Notes: generated from the sequence alone by a model not told the origin. Shown: positions 29,777 to 39,988, counted from the first letter of the stretch. The stretch: DNA of 64,000 bases from an uncultured Actinomycetes bacterium (GCA_903877095.1 CAIRCP010000105.1:36946-100945); one strand, 5' to 3'. Translations and numbers: made by a program.

Positions 29777-32131
29777 TCAGTACGCGTCGGCCGCCGTCCG
29801 GTTCGGGAAGCCCAGCTTCACCTCGCGGGCGTAGAACTGCTCCCGAGAGATTTCATGGACACGTTCCATGTCGGCGAGGATGGCGCGCAGTTCGTCCAGA
29901 TAGGCACGGCGGCGCTCGCGGAGGTCCGTCGACGGCTCGAGCAACTTCTGATCAGCCGCCACCTGACGCGCGGTGGTGAACAGCAGCGCCGACACCGACT
30001 CGTTGCTGCGCACGATGCCCTGCGCGGCGTACTGCGCTCCGACCCCCAGGGCGGCTTCGGTGAGCTCCTTGCCGCCGATGTCGGCGGGTGCGTCGCACAG
30101 GACGTCGGCCACGATTTCGTAGGCCTCGAAGAACGGGCGGAGCATCGCGCTGGACATCAGCGGCCGCTTAGTCCGCAGCAGGTTTTCGACGGCTTCGGGG
30201 CCGGCGTCGAGATGGGTCTTCCAGTCGTCGATCCACTCCAATTCCTCGGCGACGTTGGCCCGGAAGGTGGCCGAGACGGCGAAGTAGAACTCGAACTTCA
30301 GCAGTGCCCGCAACCGCATGGCCTGGGCCCAGAACGCGTCGACCCGCTCGCCCTCTGGAGCCCGACTGGCATGCAGTAGGGCGAGTTCCACAATCGAGGT
30401 CTCCAGGAAGGCATGGATCAGCGAGTTGCGGTAGAACGCCGCCTCGAGTTCCTGTTCGGGAGCGATCCGCCACACCGGCTCGTGCCCGCCGTCGATCCGG
30501 GTCACTGGATGGCCGTTGGACAAGGCGTCCAAGGCCGCGCGCACACCTTCGTTCGAATGAAGTCGCAAGGCGCTGTTGGTCATTGGCGTCTTCTTGCGCT
30601 GCAGGTAGTCCAGCGAGTCTTGCAGCGAGTGGTGGATCTGACGCAGGGTCAGCGCCCGGCCGCGCGTCGCGAGCAGGACCGCCGAGGCAAGAGCGGTGGC
30701 GTTGATCGGAGTCGCCCGTTGAATCCGCCAGGCGACCTCGATAGCCATCTTCTGCATGGCAAGACGCTTCGCCGCCTCGTCCTGGGCGATCGGGCCGGCC
30801 GGGTCGCCGAGATACTGGCGCATCGAGACCGCTTCGGGGAAACGGACGTAGATTTTTCCGTAGTTGCGCTCACCCTGGGCTTTGATGAAGTTCACCAGCC
30901 ACTCCGCACCCTCGGGGATCTTCTCCCCGCCGCGGGCGTAGGCCGCGTACTCCGCGGTCTCGTGCAACTGGTCGAAGCTGACCGACGTCGGCTGCAGCAG
31001 GATGTCCTCGCTGCGGCCGTCGAGGTAGGCGTCGGCGACATAGGACAGCAGACCGAGCTTGGGCGGCAACATCTTTCCGGTACGCGACCGGGTGCCCTCG
31101 ATGGACCAGCTGAGGTTGAAGCGTTTCTGCACGATGTAGCCGACGAACTGGCGCAGCACGTACTTGTACAGCGGATCGTCGAGCTTGCGGCGCAGAAAAA
31201 TGACGCCCGAGCGGCGGAACAACGGGCCCATGAAACCGAATGAGAGATTGATTCCGGCGAAGGTGTGCGCCGGTGGAAGTTTGTTCTCCTGCAATGCCAC
31301 CGGCACAACGACGCCGTCGAGGTAGGAACGGTGCGACCACAGCAGGACGGCCGGGTGATCGGCGAGGGCCTGGCGCATGGCCTCGATTTGCGCTGCGTCG
31401 TAATCGATCCGGGGGTCGAAGCCGCGGCTGAAGATGGCCCGGCCCAGGTTCGGGATCAGATCGACGGAGAACCTGCTCCAGCCGGTGGCGAGCTCGTTGA
31501 GCATCTCCTCGGCCTTCTCGGGAGAGGCCCCGGGAATGTCCTCCAGACCCTTGGCGAACCGGTTCGACGCCATGATTTCGTCGGTGAGCAGCCGCGGGGA
31601 CTTGTATTCCGGCCCGAGTAACCGCAATTCGATGCGCTCGATGGCAAGGTTGGCCCGCCGCAAGACGAATCGGGCGAAATCCTGCTTGCTGTCCCCGACG
31701 ACGTCGGTGTCCCATTGGCTGCGCAGTTCGGACACTTTTGCAGGATCACCGGCCACGACTCGGGCCCGCGAGGGGTCTTTCTTCAGGATCGCCTTCTGCA
31801 GCATCGTCGGCGGCCGGTAGGTCTCGCGTCCGGAGATCAGGCCCGCCAACTTCACCCGGGTGGGCAGTCCGCCAGGCACCCAGAAGACCCGCACCGGCAC
31901 CACGGTGCGATCTCCGGTCGCATTGAGTTTGTCGGCGAGGTCGTTGACCAGTTGCGGCGAGGGATCGCTGTGCGGAATCCGCATCACCTCGACGCTGGTG
32001 TCCGGTTGCGCCCGGCGCTGCGCAGCCAGCCAGTCGTCGAGCAGATCGGATTCGGCCTTCGACGACACCGACGCGAGTACCAGGGCGTCATCGGTGGTGC
32101 TGAAGTCGGTCAGGTAATCGGCGTCGCTCAT
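29777..32131 (-). CDS. plsB2: Glycerol-3-phosphate acyltransferase PlsB2
   Basis: This 784-residue enzyme adds the first acyl chain to glycerol 3-phosphate in phospholipid and triacylglycerol synthesis. The catalytic block I H-x(4)-D is H267-RSYL-D272 in [12 protein letters not shown]. Later blocks include [11 protein letters not shown] and the phosphate-binding [20 protein letters not shown]. Length matches M. tuberculosis Rv2482c. The start ATG overlaps the TGA of the HAD/PlsC gene (ATGA), so two acylation steps are translationally coupled. Confidence 0.94.
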   Translation of the reverse strand: MSDADYLTDFSTTDDALVLASVSSKAESDLLDDWLAAQRRAQPDTSVEVMRIPHSDPSPQLVNDLADKLNATGDRTVVPVRVFWVPGGLPTRVKLAGLISGRETYRPPTMLQKAILKKDPSRARVVAGDPAKVSELRSQWDTDVVGDSKQDFARFVLRRANLAIERIELRLLGPEYKSPRLLTDEIMASNRFAKGLEDIPGASPEKAEEMLNELATGWSRFSVDLIPNLGRAIFSRGFDPRIDYDAAQIEAMRQALADHPAVLLWSHRSYLDGVVVPVALQENKLPPAHTFAGINLSFGFMGPLFRRSGVIFLRRKLDDPLYKYVLRQFVGYIVQKRFNLSWSIEGTRSRTGKMLPPKLGLLSYVADAYLDGRSEDILLQPTSVSFDQLHETAEYAAYARGGEKIPEGAEWLVNFIKAQGERNYGKIYVRFPEAVSMRQYLGDPAGPIAQDEAAKRLAMQKMAIEVAWRIQRATPINATALASAVLLATRGRALTLRQIHHSLQDSLDYLQRKKTPMTNSALRLHSNEGVRAALDALSNGHPVTRIDGGHEPVWRIAPEQELEAAFYRNSLIHAFLETSIVELALLHASRAPEGERVDAFWAQAMRLRALLKFEFYFAVSATFRANVAEELEWIDDWKTHLDAGPEAVENLLRTKRPLMSSAMLRPFFEAYEIVADVLCDAPADIGGKELTEAALGVGAQYAAQGIVRSNESVSALLFTTARQVAADQKLLEPSTDLRERRRAYLDELRAILADMERVHEISREQFYAREVKLGFPNRTAADAY

Positions 32132-33780
32132 CGGCGTCCCCTCACTTTGTTTTCCGGTGCGGCTTTCGCCGGCGTCTCGTCCTTGGTGGGGGTCTTCTGG
32201 GCAGGAGCCTTCTGGGCGGTCGCTTTCTTGGCGGGCGCCTTTTTGGCAGGGGCCTTTCTGGCTGGGGCCTTCTTGGCCGCCGCCGGCTTCGTGTAGATCG
32301 CCGACTCCGGCACCTCGCCGCGCGGCCAGTCGGCCAGCGTGTCGATATAGAGCTCACGAACTTCGGCGATGCGCTCGCCGAGGTTGTCCAGCGTCCAATC
32401 CTCAAGGGAGATAGGCGGATAGACGACGATGTCGACGGTGCCGGGGTGCAACGTCGACGAGTCCCGGGCGGAGATCACCTCCGCATTGCGGATCACGATC
32501 GGCACGATCGGCACCCCGGCGGACATGGCGAGGCGGAAGGGGCCCTTCTTGAAGGGGCCCACCGACTTGGTGTCGAGCCGGGTGCCCTCCGGGGCGATCA
32601 CCACCGAAAGGCCTTTCTTGGCAAGGTCTGCAGCTTCCTTCAAGGAGGCCACGGCGGATTCCTGGTTGTCCCGGTCGATGAACACGGTGTCGACCAGCTT
32701 GCCCAGGGTGCCGACGAGGGGGTCCTTCTGCAGTTCCTTCTTGCCGACGCCGGTCCAGTTCTCCTTGACCAGCGCACCGACGATGACGGGGTCAATGTTG
32801 TTGCGGTGGTTGAAGATGAACACCGCGGGGCGCTGACGGGTGAGGTTCTCCTCACCGAGCACATTGAGCTTGACGCCGTTGACACCGAGCAGGAGTTGCG
32901 GGAAGGCGGAGGTGAAGACGTTAACCCCGCGACGGCGGCTTCCGGTCAATAATCCCCAGCCCACAGCACCGTAGGCGGCCGGTATGACGGTGCTCGCGGC
33001 GACCAGGTTGCGGACCTGGCCCAGCAGACCACCCCGGCCGCGGCTGGTGAACTGCAGGATCGGCCAGCCTCGCTCCCTTGCCAGTTCGGCCATCTTGTCG
33101 CCGGGATTGGTGGGCCGCGGATGGCCGACGAGTTCCATCAGCGCGACGTCCTCGTCACCGTCGGCGTAGAAGTAGCTGTCGGCCAGGTCGATTCCGTGTT
33201 CGCCGGCGAACTTCTGCACGGCGGCGGCCTTGCCGGGACCCCAGATGATGGGTTTGAGCACCTTGCCGGTGAGCACACCGTCGTCGTCGGTCTCGAACAT
33301 GTTGCTCAAGGTGTTGGGGATGCCCAGGAACTGCGCGACGGGGTCGACCTGCATGGTGAGCGCCGACGAGCTGAGCACCACGGTGTGCCCACGGTCCCGG
33401 TGCGCTTGCACCAGATCGCGCATCTCGGGGTAGATGCGCTTCTCGATCTTCTCCTGGAAGAGCTTGGTCCCGGCCTTTTCGAGTTCGGCGAGCGGGCGGC
33501 CCCTCAGCACGTCGGTGGCCTTGTTGATGAGGCCCTCGAACTCCAGGCGGCCGATCTGATGGTTGAGCGCGGCGGCAACCATGCTGATGGTCTCGCCGAC
33601 ACCCATGTCGCCGGTGCGGATCCGTTCTCGGGTGAGGATCACGCCGGTGAACCCGGCCACCAAGGTGCCGTCGAGGTCGAAGAAGGCCCCGACTTGCGGT
33701 CCGGGTGGGCTGGCCATGACTTCGGCCACCGAGCCGGGAAGCGTCGCTTCGGATGCGTCGTCGTTGACGTCGTCACTCAT
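32128..33780 (-). CDS. plsC: Bifunctional HAD phosphatase / 1-acylglycerol-3-phosphate acyltransferase
   Basis: This 550-residue fusion, as in Rv2483c, has an N-terminal HAD-IB phosphatase domain (about 25-240, [12 protein letters not shown]) and a PlsC acyltransferase domain (about 290-490, [10 protein letters not shown] with H-x(4)-D, and PEGTRLD). The PlsC part acylates lysophosphatidate; the HAD part may release phosphate from a lipid or serine phosphate. The last 50 residues form a Lys/Ala/Pro tail of repeated KKAPA units like histone H1 tails, unusual for a lipid enzyme and possibly a binding surface for anionic lipid or DNA. The ATG at 33780 gives [10 protein letters not shown]. The neighbour Rv2484c of M. 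tuberculosis is absent here. Confidence 0.92.
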   Translation of the reverse strand: MSDDVNDDASEATLPGSVAEVMASPPGPQVGAFFDLDGTLVAGFTGVILTRERIRTGDMGVGETISMVAAALNHQIGRLEFEGLINKATDVLRGRPLAELEKAGTKLFQEKIEKRIYPEMRDLVQAHRDRGHTVVLSSSALTMQVDPVAQFLGIPNTLSNMFETDDDGVLTGKVLKPIIWGPGKAAAVQKFAGEHGIDLADSYFYADGDEDVALMELVGHPRPTNPGDKMAELARERGWPILQFTSRGRGGLLGQVRNLVAASTVIPAAYGAVGWGLLTGSRRRGVNVFTSAFPQLLLGVNGVKLNVLGEENLTRQRPAVFIFNHRNNIDPVIVGALVKENWTGVGKKELQKDPLVGTLGKLVDTVFIDRDNQESAVASLKEAADLAKKGLSVVIAPEGTRLDTKSVGPFKKGPFRLAMSAGVPIVPIVIRNAEVISARDSSTLHPGTVDIVVYPPISLEDWTLDNLGERIAEVRELYIDTLADWPRGEVPESAIYTKPAAAKKAPARKAPAKKAPAKKATAQKAPAQKTPTKDETPAKAAPENKVRGRR

Positions 33781-33929
33781 GGGGCCACTGATCCATTCCT
33801 GTGCTCGGGATTCCCAACCGCCCGTGTGTCTCACCACGCTAGCCCGACCGACGTGCTGGCGGGGTCGATTACCGACACGTTTGGGGTGGGGTAGACGCAG
33901 GTCGACCGCCTGCATGTGGCCGGTGGCGA

Positions 33930-35135
33930 TCAGCCCGTCGAGAGCGCCGCCAGACCGCGACGGTCCCGCAACGCCTGGCGATGTCGCCCGTAAACGATGC
34001 CCAGGAACGAGGCGACGGCATCGGCTGCAAGCTGGCACCGCAGCGTCGCGATCGTGTCGAAAGCGTGGTGCGCCCTGGGAATTTCGGCAAAGGCGACGGT
34101 GCGGGCACCGGAACCGCGCAAGGCGCTATGAAATGTCCGAGCCTGCGAGCGCGGAACGACGGCGTCGTTCGCTCCGTGCAGGATGAAGAATGGCGGGGCG
34201 TCTCGGTGCACCCGGCGGGTCGGCGAGGCCGCTTCGAAGACATGCCGGTGCTCGGCGAATCGTCGCTGCATGACGACGTTCTCCAACAGCGACGGCATCA
34301 GTTTGTGCATCGCGCCAGGGTCGGTGAGGTCATAGACGCCGTAATAGGGCGCCGCAGCCTGGACCGTGGTGTCGGCGTCTTCGAAACCGGGCTGGAAGGC
34401 GGCGTCGCCCGGAGTCAGAGCGGCCAGCGAGCTCAGGTGACCGCCGGCCGAACCCCCGGTGATCGCGATGAAGTCGGGATCACCGCCGAAGTCGGCGATG
34501 TTGGCCCGCACCCAGGCGATCGCCCTCTTGACGTCGATGATGTGCTCCGGCCACGCGTTGCGTGGACTGCGGCTGTAGTTGATCGGGACGCAGATCCACC
34601 CGAGTTCGACCATCCGCGTCATCAGCGGATACGCCTGTCCTCGTTTGTCGTTGATGGACCACCCGCCGCCCGGGACCTGAATGAGGACCGGGGCGCGGTG
34701 CCCGGCGGGCAGATCCGGACGCCGCCACACGTCGAGCAGGTGCCGCCGGCCGCCCGGGCCGTAGGGGATGTTGGTGGTGGTCGCGGAGTATTGCCGACGC
34801 CGGCGCATGGCCTGCGCCAGGCCGGCAAGGCTGGGCTGGCGTGACTCAGCGGAGCCCAGGGGGTGGCGGACCGTGGCGCGATAGTCGGCGCCGAACGTCT
34901 TGGCGAGGGCCGCCTCCAGGACCGTGTCGGCGCGCTGGACGGCCAGCGCGCAAGCGGCCCGCTCCAGCGGCGACGGAAGCGCCGAGAGGGCATGGCCGGT
35001 GACGACGTGGGGTGAAAACTCGTTGGCCAGCCAACCCACGAGCCACGCCGCTGCTGCCGGCGAACCGCGTAACACCAAGGAACCGGTCCGCAGTGCCCGG
35101 TCACAGCGTGGAGCAATCCCGTTGGCGATGGTCAT
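33930..35135 (-). CDS. lipQ: LipQ-type alpha/beta-hydrolase esterase
   Basis: This 401-residue carboxylesterase belongs to the hormone-sensitive lipase-like group. The oxyanion-hole motif reads VPGGGWS, a variant of HGGG with Pro for His. The nucleophile elbow is GGSAGGH, the acid is Asp in HGANDAVVP and the base is His in RAHHAFD. The ATG at 35135 (MTIANGIAP) is chosen; the frame extends upstream but without similarity. Its order relative to plsB2/plsC matches Rv2485c. Confidence 0.88.
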   Translation of the reverse strand: MTIANGIAPRCDRALRTGSLVLRGSPAAAAWLVGWLANEFSPHVVTGHALSALPSPLERAACALAVQRADTVLEAALAKTFGADYRATVRHPLGSAESRQPSLAGLAQAMRRRRQYSATTTNIPYGPGGRRHLLDVWRRPDLPAGHRAPVLIQVPGGGWSINDKRGQAYPLMTRMVELGWICVPINYSRSPRNAWPEHIIDVKRAIAWVRANIADFGGDPDFIAITGGSAGGHLSSLAALTPGDAAFQPGFEDADTTVQAAAPYYGVYDLTDPGAMHKLMPSLLENVVMQRRFAEHRHVFEAASPTRRVHRDAPPFFILHGANDAVVPRSQARTFHSALRGSGARTVAFAEIPRAHHAFDTIATLRCQLAADAVASFLGIVYGRHRQALRDRRGLAALSTG

Positions 35136-35350
35136 GGCTGTCGGCTCCCCTCGGATTCGGCCAGGTGGCCCGTCGGTGTAGCCGCCTCCGGCCGCGTTCA
35201 CAGGCGTCCGGCGCGCCCCGCCACGCTAGCGAACCAGTTCGGTCCCCAGCGCTATTTCCGAGCTCAGCGGTCTTGTCCGGAGGGTCTTTCTGCAGATCAG
35301 CATGCCGAAATCAGTGGGCGCGACACGGCGTGGATAGACTCACACGCGCT

Positions 35351-35424
35351 GCCTCCGTAGCTCAGTTGGATAGAGCAAGGGCCTTCTAATCCCTAGGTCG
35401 CAGGTTCGATTCCTGCCGGGGGCG
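35351..35424 (+). tRNA. tRNA-Arg (anticodon TCT)
   Basis: The 74-nt cloverleaf has acceptor GCCTCCG/CGGGGGC with discriminator G, D stem GCTC/GAGC, anticodon loop CTTCTAA with TCT, and T arm GCAGG-TTCGATT-CCTGC. The anticodon stem AGGGC/TCCCT closes with a C-T mismatch next to the loop. CCA is not encoded. The integrase gene of the adjoining element begins 58 bp downstream, so this tRNA is the likely attachment site. Confidence 0.9.
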
Positions 35425-35464
35425 CTGGTCAGACGTGGTATCTAGCTGCGCTAATTACCGTCAG

Positions 35465-35486
35465 TCGGCGTTTATTCGGCGTTTAT
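35465..35486. repeat. Two tandem 11-bp repeats beside the integrase (possible arm-type sites)
   Basis: TCGGCGTTTAT is present twice in direct tandem at 35465-35475 and 35476-35486; the second copy covers the integrase stop. A 13-bp stretch from it (CGTTTATTCGGCG, 35469-35481) recurs at 42027-42039 near the right end of the element. Such repeats at both ends of an integrated element resemble integrase arm-binding sites. Confidence 0.55.
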
Positions 35487-36628
35487 AGCGGACCTGAGTT
35501 GCCGGTGACGGCCTTGTCGAGCAGGGCTGCCACCTGGCTATGGACGCGGCCGCGGCTCATATAGCGGTCCTGTGTCATCGACACTTTGGCGTGACCGAGG
35601 TGGTCGGCGCCGATCCGCGCCGACAGGCCGGCATCGTCGATGAGCGTCGCTACGGTCTTGCGGAAACTGTGGGAACTGATGTCCGGGACGCCGAGTTCGT
35701 CGCGGGTCTTGCGCCATTGGCCGGCGAAATTGTCGGGGTCGCGCAGCGTTCCGCTGGTGGAGGGGAAGATGACGGCTTGGGCTCCCAGGTAGGGCAAGGT
35801 CCGACGCGCGGTGAGCATCGCGATGGCGAACGCGGGGAGCGGGATCACCCGCCGCCCGGCTGCGGTCTTCGTCTCGTCGACTCGGACGAGACCCTTGGAC
35901 TTCTCGCGGATGACTTTGCCGCAGAACGCGATCGTCCCCGTCTCGGCATCGAAGTCACTCCATCGCAGCGCCAGTAGTTCGGATCGGCGCAGTCCGGTGG
36001 CGATCAACAGGGTGATCGGGTCCGTCAGATCTCGCTGGCGGCAGGTTTCCGAGGACCTGAGTTTGGCGAGCAGATCGCGGAGTTGGTCCGCGGTGAGCGC
36101 ATGGGCACCCTCGGGGAGATTCTTGGACTTGATGGCCTGGACGTCGCGGACCGGGTTGGCGGCGAGGACGTTGTTCAGAACCGCGAGCTGGAGCGCTCCG
36201 GACAGCAGGGTCCTGGCCTGGCGGGCCATGGTCGGTCCGTGGGTGCTCCGCATCGAGCGCAGCGCCGCGTCCAATCGGGCGGGCGAGGCCTCCCCCACTT
36301 TCACGCCGGCCATGAAGTTGGCCAACTTGGTGGCGGTGTAGCGGTAGGTGTCGAGGGTGCGTGCCGAGCGGCCGTCCTCGGCTAATCGCTCGATGTGCTG
36401 GGCCACCAGCTTCATAACTAAGGTTTCCAGGCCGATCGAGCCCGCCCCGGAGGGCGGTCGACGGTCGGCAAGTGCCTCGATCAAGGCGTCGGCGGCGAGC
36501 TTGCCGTACTTGTCGTGCTCGTCGGCCGGGCCGAGTCGCTGGACTTTGCGGGTGACACCGTCGGTGTCGCGAAACCGGCACTGCGCCAGCCAGACGCCGC
36601 CGCCGAGGTACTTGCGCGTGATCGCTGC
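35483..36628 (-). CDS. int: Tyrosine-family integrase, 5' end fused into relaxase remnant
   Basis: This is a site-specific recombinase of about 380 residues. The SAM-like core-binding region (about SARTLDTYRYTATKLANFM) is followed by the catalytic domain with Arg in ATGLRRSELLAL, the H-x-x-R box SHSFRKTVATL, a further His in DHLGHAKVS, and the nucleophile Tyr in MTQDRYMSRG. All catalytic residues are present. Similarity begins at AITRKYLGGGVW; upstream the frame enters the relaxase remnant with no plausible start codon, so the natural N terminus was probably lost in a deletion. It may still be made by coupling from the upstream frame. It points at the tRNA-Arg gene, as in integrated actinobacterial elements. 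Confidence 0.82.
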   Translation of the reverse strand, partial: AAITRKYLGGGVWLAQCRFRDTDGVTRKVQRLGPADEHDKYGKLAADALIEALADRRPPSGAGSIGLETLVMKLVAQHIERLAEDGRSARTLDTYRYTATKLANFMAGVKVGEASPARLDAALRSMRSTHGPTMARQARTLLSGALQLAVLNNVLAANPVRDVQAIKSKNLPEGAHALTADQLRDLLAKLRSSETCRQRDLTDPITLLIATGLRRSELLALRWSDFDAETGTIAFCGKVIREKSKGLVRVDETKTAAGRRVIPLPAFAIAMLTARRTLPYLGAQAVIFPSTSGTLRDPDNFAGQWRKTRDELGVPDISSHSFRKTVATLIDDAGLSARIGADHLGHAKVSMTQDRYMSRGRVHSQVAALLDKAVTGNSGPL

Positions 36629-37155
36629 GGCCCGGGCCCGACCACGATCGCGGCGTCGTTGCGGCGGCTGATGATGATGTCCCCGGTGCGGACGTGCTGG
36701 TCGCGGGCAACCCGCACCGCCGGGGTGGTGGCGTCGGTGCAGGTGTCGTGCAGACGCCTGTTGATGGCGTCGGCGATCTCCCACTTGTCGCAGAGGATCG
36801 CCGCGTCCTTGCCGTCGTAGCGGGCCTGGACGTAGGCGCCGGTGGCGTCGTCGGCCATCGCGATCGGATCCCCGGTGTGCAGCCGGCCCTGGTTGCGATA
36901 CCAGCCCACCGCTTTACGCAGCCGGTTGCCGTGCCCGGAGCGCAGGGCCAGGGATGCGTCGCGTTCGGCCGGGGTGCGCATCCGCCACACTTCGCTCAGT
37001 CGCTGGCTCCAGGGCAGATCGGCGCCCAGGTGCTCGAACATGCCGCCGCGCGCTTTGACCGGGGACAGCTGGTGAGGGTCACCGACGAGGACGATTTTGG
37101 CGCGCCCGGTCACCGCACACGCCAGTAACTTCTTCAGGTCGGGGGTGCCGACCAT
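36629..37155 (-). pseudogene. MobF relaxase C-terminal helicase fragment
   Basis: This is a fragment of the TraI/TrwC RecD-like helicase domain. MVGTPDLKKLLA, VLVGDPHQLSPVKARGGMF, LPWSQRLSEVWRMRTPAERD and VRTGDIIISRRNDAAIVV follow the usual order. The Walker A segment and the DEAA Walker B start, expected just upstream, are missing: the frame begins right where they would end. At about 36640 similarity stops and the integrase begins. It is a piece of the same gene as the next feature, separated by a deletion and frame change. Confidence 0.8.
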
Positions 37156-38345
37156 GGACGGCGCACCGCGACCATGTCGACGACCTTCTCGATCAGCGCG
37201 CGCGGATCACCCGGCGCGTCGACGGGCAGCAGCGCGCCGACCAGTTCCACCAGGTCGGCGCGGCTGACAGCGGGCTTGTCGATCCCCGCGACCATCCGCG
37301 CCAACCGGTCGCGGTCCAATAGCAGCCGCGGCGCGGACTCCCGCGCCCGCTGCGCCTGCTGATGCGCGGCGCGCTCGACGCCCAGCCCGCGGGTGTCCGC
37401 GCGCCACATGTGCTTCAGGTGCGCCCAAGACAGCCCTTCCGGTTTCACCGGACGGGTCGCTTTCTGCGCCGCCGCCAACTGCCCGGCCGACAGCCTCCCC
37501 TCGACCATCCTCAGGTTGCCGGCCGCCCACTCCCGCAGCCGCGTCGAGCGCCTGGACCACGCCATGATCGACTCCCTGCTCACCCCGGCGATCTCAGCAA
37601 TCCCCGAATGCGCCCCGACCGCCTCCCACTCCACCCCCAGCTGGGCGTGCAACTCGTGGCGCAGCACCGCCTGATAGACCACCCCGGCGGCCTTGGCTTC
37701 ATGGAACAGCGACTTGGAGTCCAGCGACACCAACGTCCCGTCGGCGCGCGCCTGACGGTTCGGGACGATCACATGGGTGTGCAGGTGCGGATCCCCGCAC
37801 CGGCTCGTCTCGTGCTGGTAGGCGATCGTCACCAGACCGGGCAGCCGCTCCAGATCGTTGACCTTGGTGTCGGTGTTGTAGACGCGGGTGTAGCCGGCGT
37901 GCTCATGCAGATAAGCCATCGCCGCCTCGACCGCCGTCACATGGGCGTTGGCGATCGTCTTCTCAGCGACCTCGTTGCCCAGCGCCCGCACCAGCGACAC
38001 GCTCTTCGGCGCGGCGAAGGTCAAGTCGAAGCCATGCACCCCGTCCTCGCGGAACGCCCGCCCCGCCGCACCATTGGGCGCCACCCCGTCATCGAGCCAC
38101 CGCGCCGCGACCGCGGTGTCCGCGCACCCGCCCTGGACCGCGCCGGGACTCAACCCGGTCAGGTCGGCCACCCGCTCGCGGTCCCCGGCGACCAGCCAGA
38201 TCGGCGCCCGGGTGTCGCCCTCGGAGTAGTACTCACCCAGACCGCCGCCCGCCGCGCGGTGGTCCATCCCCGCCTGCCGGGCTTGAGCGGCGGTCCGGTT
38301 GTAGTAGTCGATGCTCCACCGGCTCAGCCGCGAAATGGTCAGCAC
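37134..38345 (-). pseudogene. MobF (TrwC-type) relaxase domain, truncated
   Basis: This is the 403-residue N-terminal relaxase part of a conjugative nickase-helicase. It has MLTISRLSRWSIDYYNRTA with a Tyr pair, FDLTFAAPKSVSLVRAL, and the three-His metal site AYQHETSRCGDPHLHTHVIV. The GTG at 38345 has AGGAGG nine bases upstream. The frame continues to DMVAVRRPWSAPPT and stops at 37134, whereas the helicase sequence resumes in another frame at MVGTPD. A deletion of the Walker A region with a frameshift therefore separates the domains. The nicking domain itself looks complete and might still act on an oriT, but the motor is gone. Confidence 0.85.
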
Positions 38346-38680
38346 CAGCGACCACCTCCTGACAGTCACTCCCCTGGGCCACCGGTGGGGCGGAGGTCTC
38401 GGCCGCGCCCCCGGCGCGGACGGGAACCGGCTTGCAAAACCTTTGCCAATGTGCCCGATGCCTGAAGGGTAGTGGGCGGTAAGTGTGGCTGGAAGTGGTT
38501 GGGACAGTGGTGTTTTCAGATGATAGGGGTGGGCTTTGCGAGGGGGTGTCGGGGATGATGGGGAAGTGCGGCAGGCGGAGTGTCGTGTCGGTGGGTTGCG
38601 GGGAGACTGGATGGGCCGGGGTTGGCTTCAGCGCGCCGGCGCGGCAATGTCACCCGCCGTCATTGACGCCAGACACCTCG
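38346..38680. other. Non-coding region upstream of the relaxase, candidate oriT
   Basis: No convincing gene is seen here. Just behind the relaxase start are a perfect 10-bp palindrome CCACCGGTGG (38379-38388) and a 7-bp inverted repeat CCGCGCC-CCC-GGCGCGG (38403-38419). Hairpins beside a MobF gene are where an origin of transfer would be expected. No nick-site consensus is recognisable. The rest (38430-38620) is G-rich on the plus strand with no clear structure. Confidence 0.35.
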
Positions 38681-38697
38681 TGATTCACAATGAATCA
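38681..38697. promoter_or_regulatory. Palindromic operator upstream of HTH antitoxin
   Basis: TGATTCA-CAA-TGAATCA is a perfect 7-bp inverted repeat with a 3-nt spacer. It ends immediately before the ribosome-binding site AGGAGG of the HTH antitoxin gene. Placement and symmetry fit autoregulation by that protein. Confidence 0.6.
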
Positions 38698-38709
38698 GGA
38701 GGTGTCAGC

Positions 38710-39183
38710 ATGTCCATCGAATCCGCCAGCCAGACCACGGCCCCGCAGGCCGAGCAGCGACTGGCAGTAATCGCAGCCCGTCGGCGCGTGGCAGATCGCG
38801 AACTTGAACGCGAAATCTACCAAGCAGCCACTGTCCAGGGTCTCAGTCAGCGCCAGATCAGCGACTTAGTCGGCAACCAGTCCCAGGCCACGATCCAGCG
38901 CATCCTGCGGCGCGTCAACGACGACCCCAGCCAGCTGGACGTCAAGCCCGCCGAAGTCATCGACCAGCGCACCGCCGGAATCATCACCACCGAGCAGATG
39001 ATGGACAAGCTGATGAACTGGCAGTACACCTTCGGGGGCGTGGTCCGCATCGATGGTGTCGCCACTGATGCGTACATGACCGGCGACTGGGACGCCATCG
39101 AGATGGCCTTCTACCGCGGCCAACTCAGCGACGACGAATTCCAACAGTTGGCCGACCGCCAACGTGACGCACCCCTCCCCTGA
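38710..39183 (+). CDS. HTH-domain antitoxin paired with zeta toxin
   Basis: This is a 157-residue cytoplasmic DNA-binding protein. A helical N-terminal region leads into a helix-turn-helix at about residues 44-67 (LSQRQISDLVGNQSQATIQR). The C-terminal half (TTEQMMDKLMNWQYTFGG and onwards to DEFQQLADRQ) is probably the toxin-neutralising part. The ATG has AGGAGG 7 bases upstream, directly after a perfect palindrome. The next gene, a zeta-like kinase, starts inside its last 20 bp, the usual arrangement of a translationally coupled antitoxin-toxin pair. No damage is visible. I infer the antitoxin role from context. Confidence 0.75.
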   Translation: MSIESASQTTAPQAEQRLAVIAARRRVADRELEREIYQAATVQGLSQRQISDLVGNQSQATIQRILRRVNDDPSQLDVKPAEVIDQRTAGIITTEQMMDKLMNWQYTFGGVVRIDGVATDAYMTGDWDAIEMAFYRGQLSDDEFQQLADRQRDAPLP

Positions 39184-39988
39184 ACTGCGTGCGCAAGTCG
39201 CCGCCCAGCTCACCACACTGTCAGCCCCCGGAGCGCCACTGAATCGTGACTCTGACCTGAGCACCGCACGCCTCTACCCGCGCGGGGACATCGGCCGGGC
39301 CCGGTTCCAGAGAGACACCATCGACTGGTATCTGAGCCAGGCCAATCCCCGTCTCGGCGGCCGCACCGCCATCGTCACAGCGGGGCCACCCGGCGCCGGC
39401 AAGAGCTCTTTGCTCCGGGCCCGGATCGCCGACCTCGATGAGTACCGCATCATCGACCCCGACATCATCAAGGACCACATCATCAAGCAAGCCATCACTG
39501 ACGGCATCTACGACGGCCTGATGGCCGGCGCACCATTCGCCGATGGCCGTGGGCTCGCGCCACGCGAATTGTCCGCACTCGTGCATGTGGAGTCAGTGCG
39601 CCTCGCCGAAGCCATCCGGGAAACGTGCACCAGCCTCAAGGAGAATGTGGTCATCGAGGGCACCCTCACCTGGCAACTCCAGGGGCCCAATATCTTTCGC
39701 GAGCTCGCAGACAACGACTACTTCGACATCGAGGTGTACGGCATCGATATCGAACAGGAGGAAGCCCACGAAAGCGCCCTCGACCGTTGGTGGAAACTTC
39801 GTCTCGAATGAACCAGAGGTCAAGATCCGCTCGGCGGCCGATTCACGCCGGCCGATGCGATCGACGTGTGCTACCCGACCGCCGGCGCCGAATCCGTGTG
39901 CACTACCAACGCCAAGAACTTCATCAACACCGCGATCCAGACTGGGGAGATCCCCCGCGTGCACGTGACAATCCTGCGCCGAGCGTAA
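39164..39988 (+). pseudogene. Zeta-type toxin kinase interrupted by an in-frame TGA
   Basis: This is a P-loop kinase of the zeta/PezT toxin family, whose members phosphorylate UDP-N-acetylglucosamine-type cell wall precursors. Walker A is GPPGAGKS (74-81). Then come YRIIDPDIIKDHI and ENVVIEGTLTWQ. Codon 216 is TGA (39809-39811). Reading on in the same frame gives 58 further codons to a TAA at 39986, including GGRFTPADAIDVCYP and NAKNFINTAIQTGEIPRVHV, which look like the natural C terminus of this family. A single G-to-A change (TGG to TGA) would explain it. The product is either a truncated kinase of 215 residues or full length by readthrough. Confidence 0.78.
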
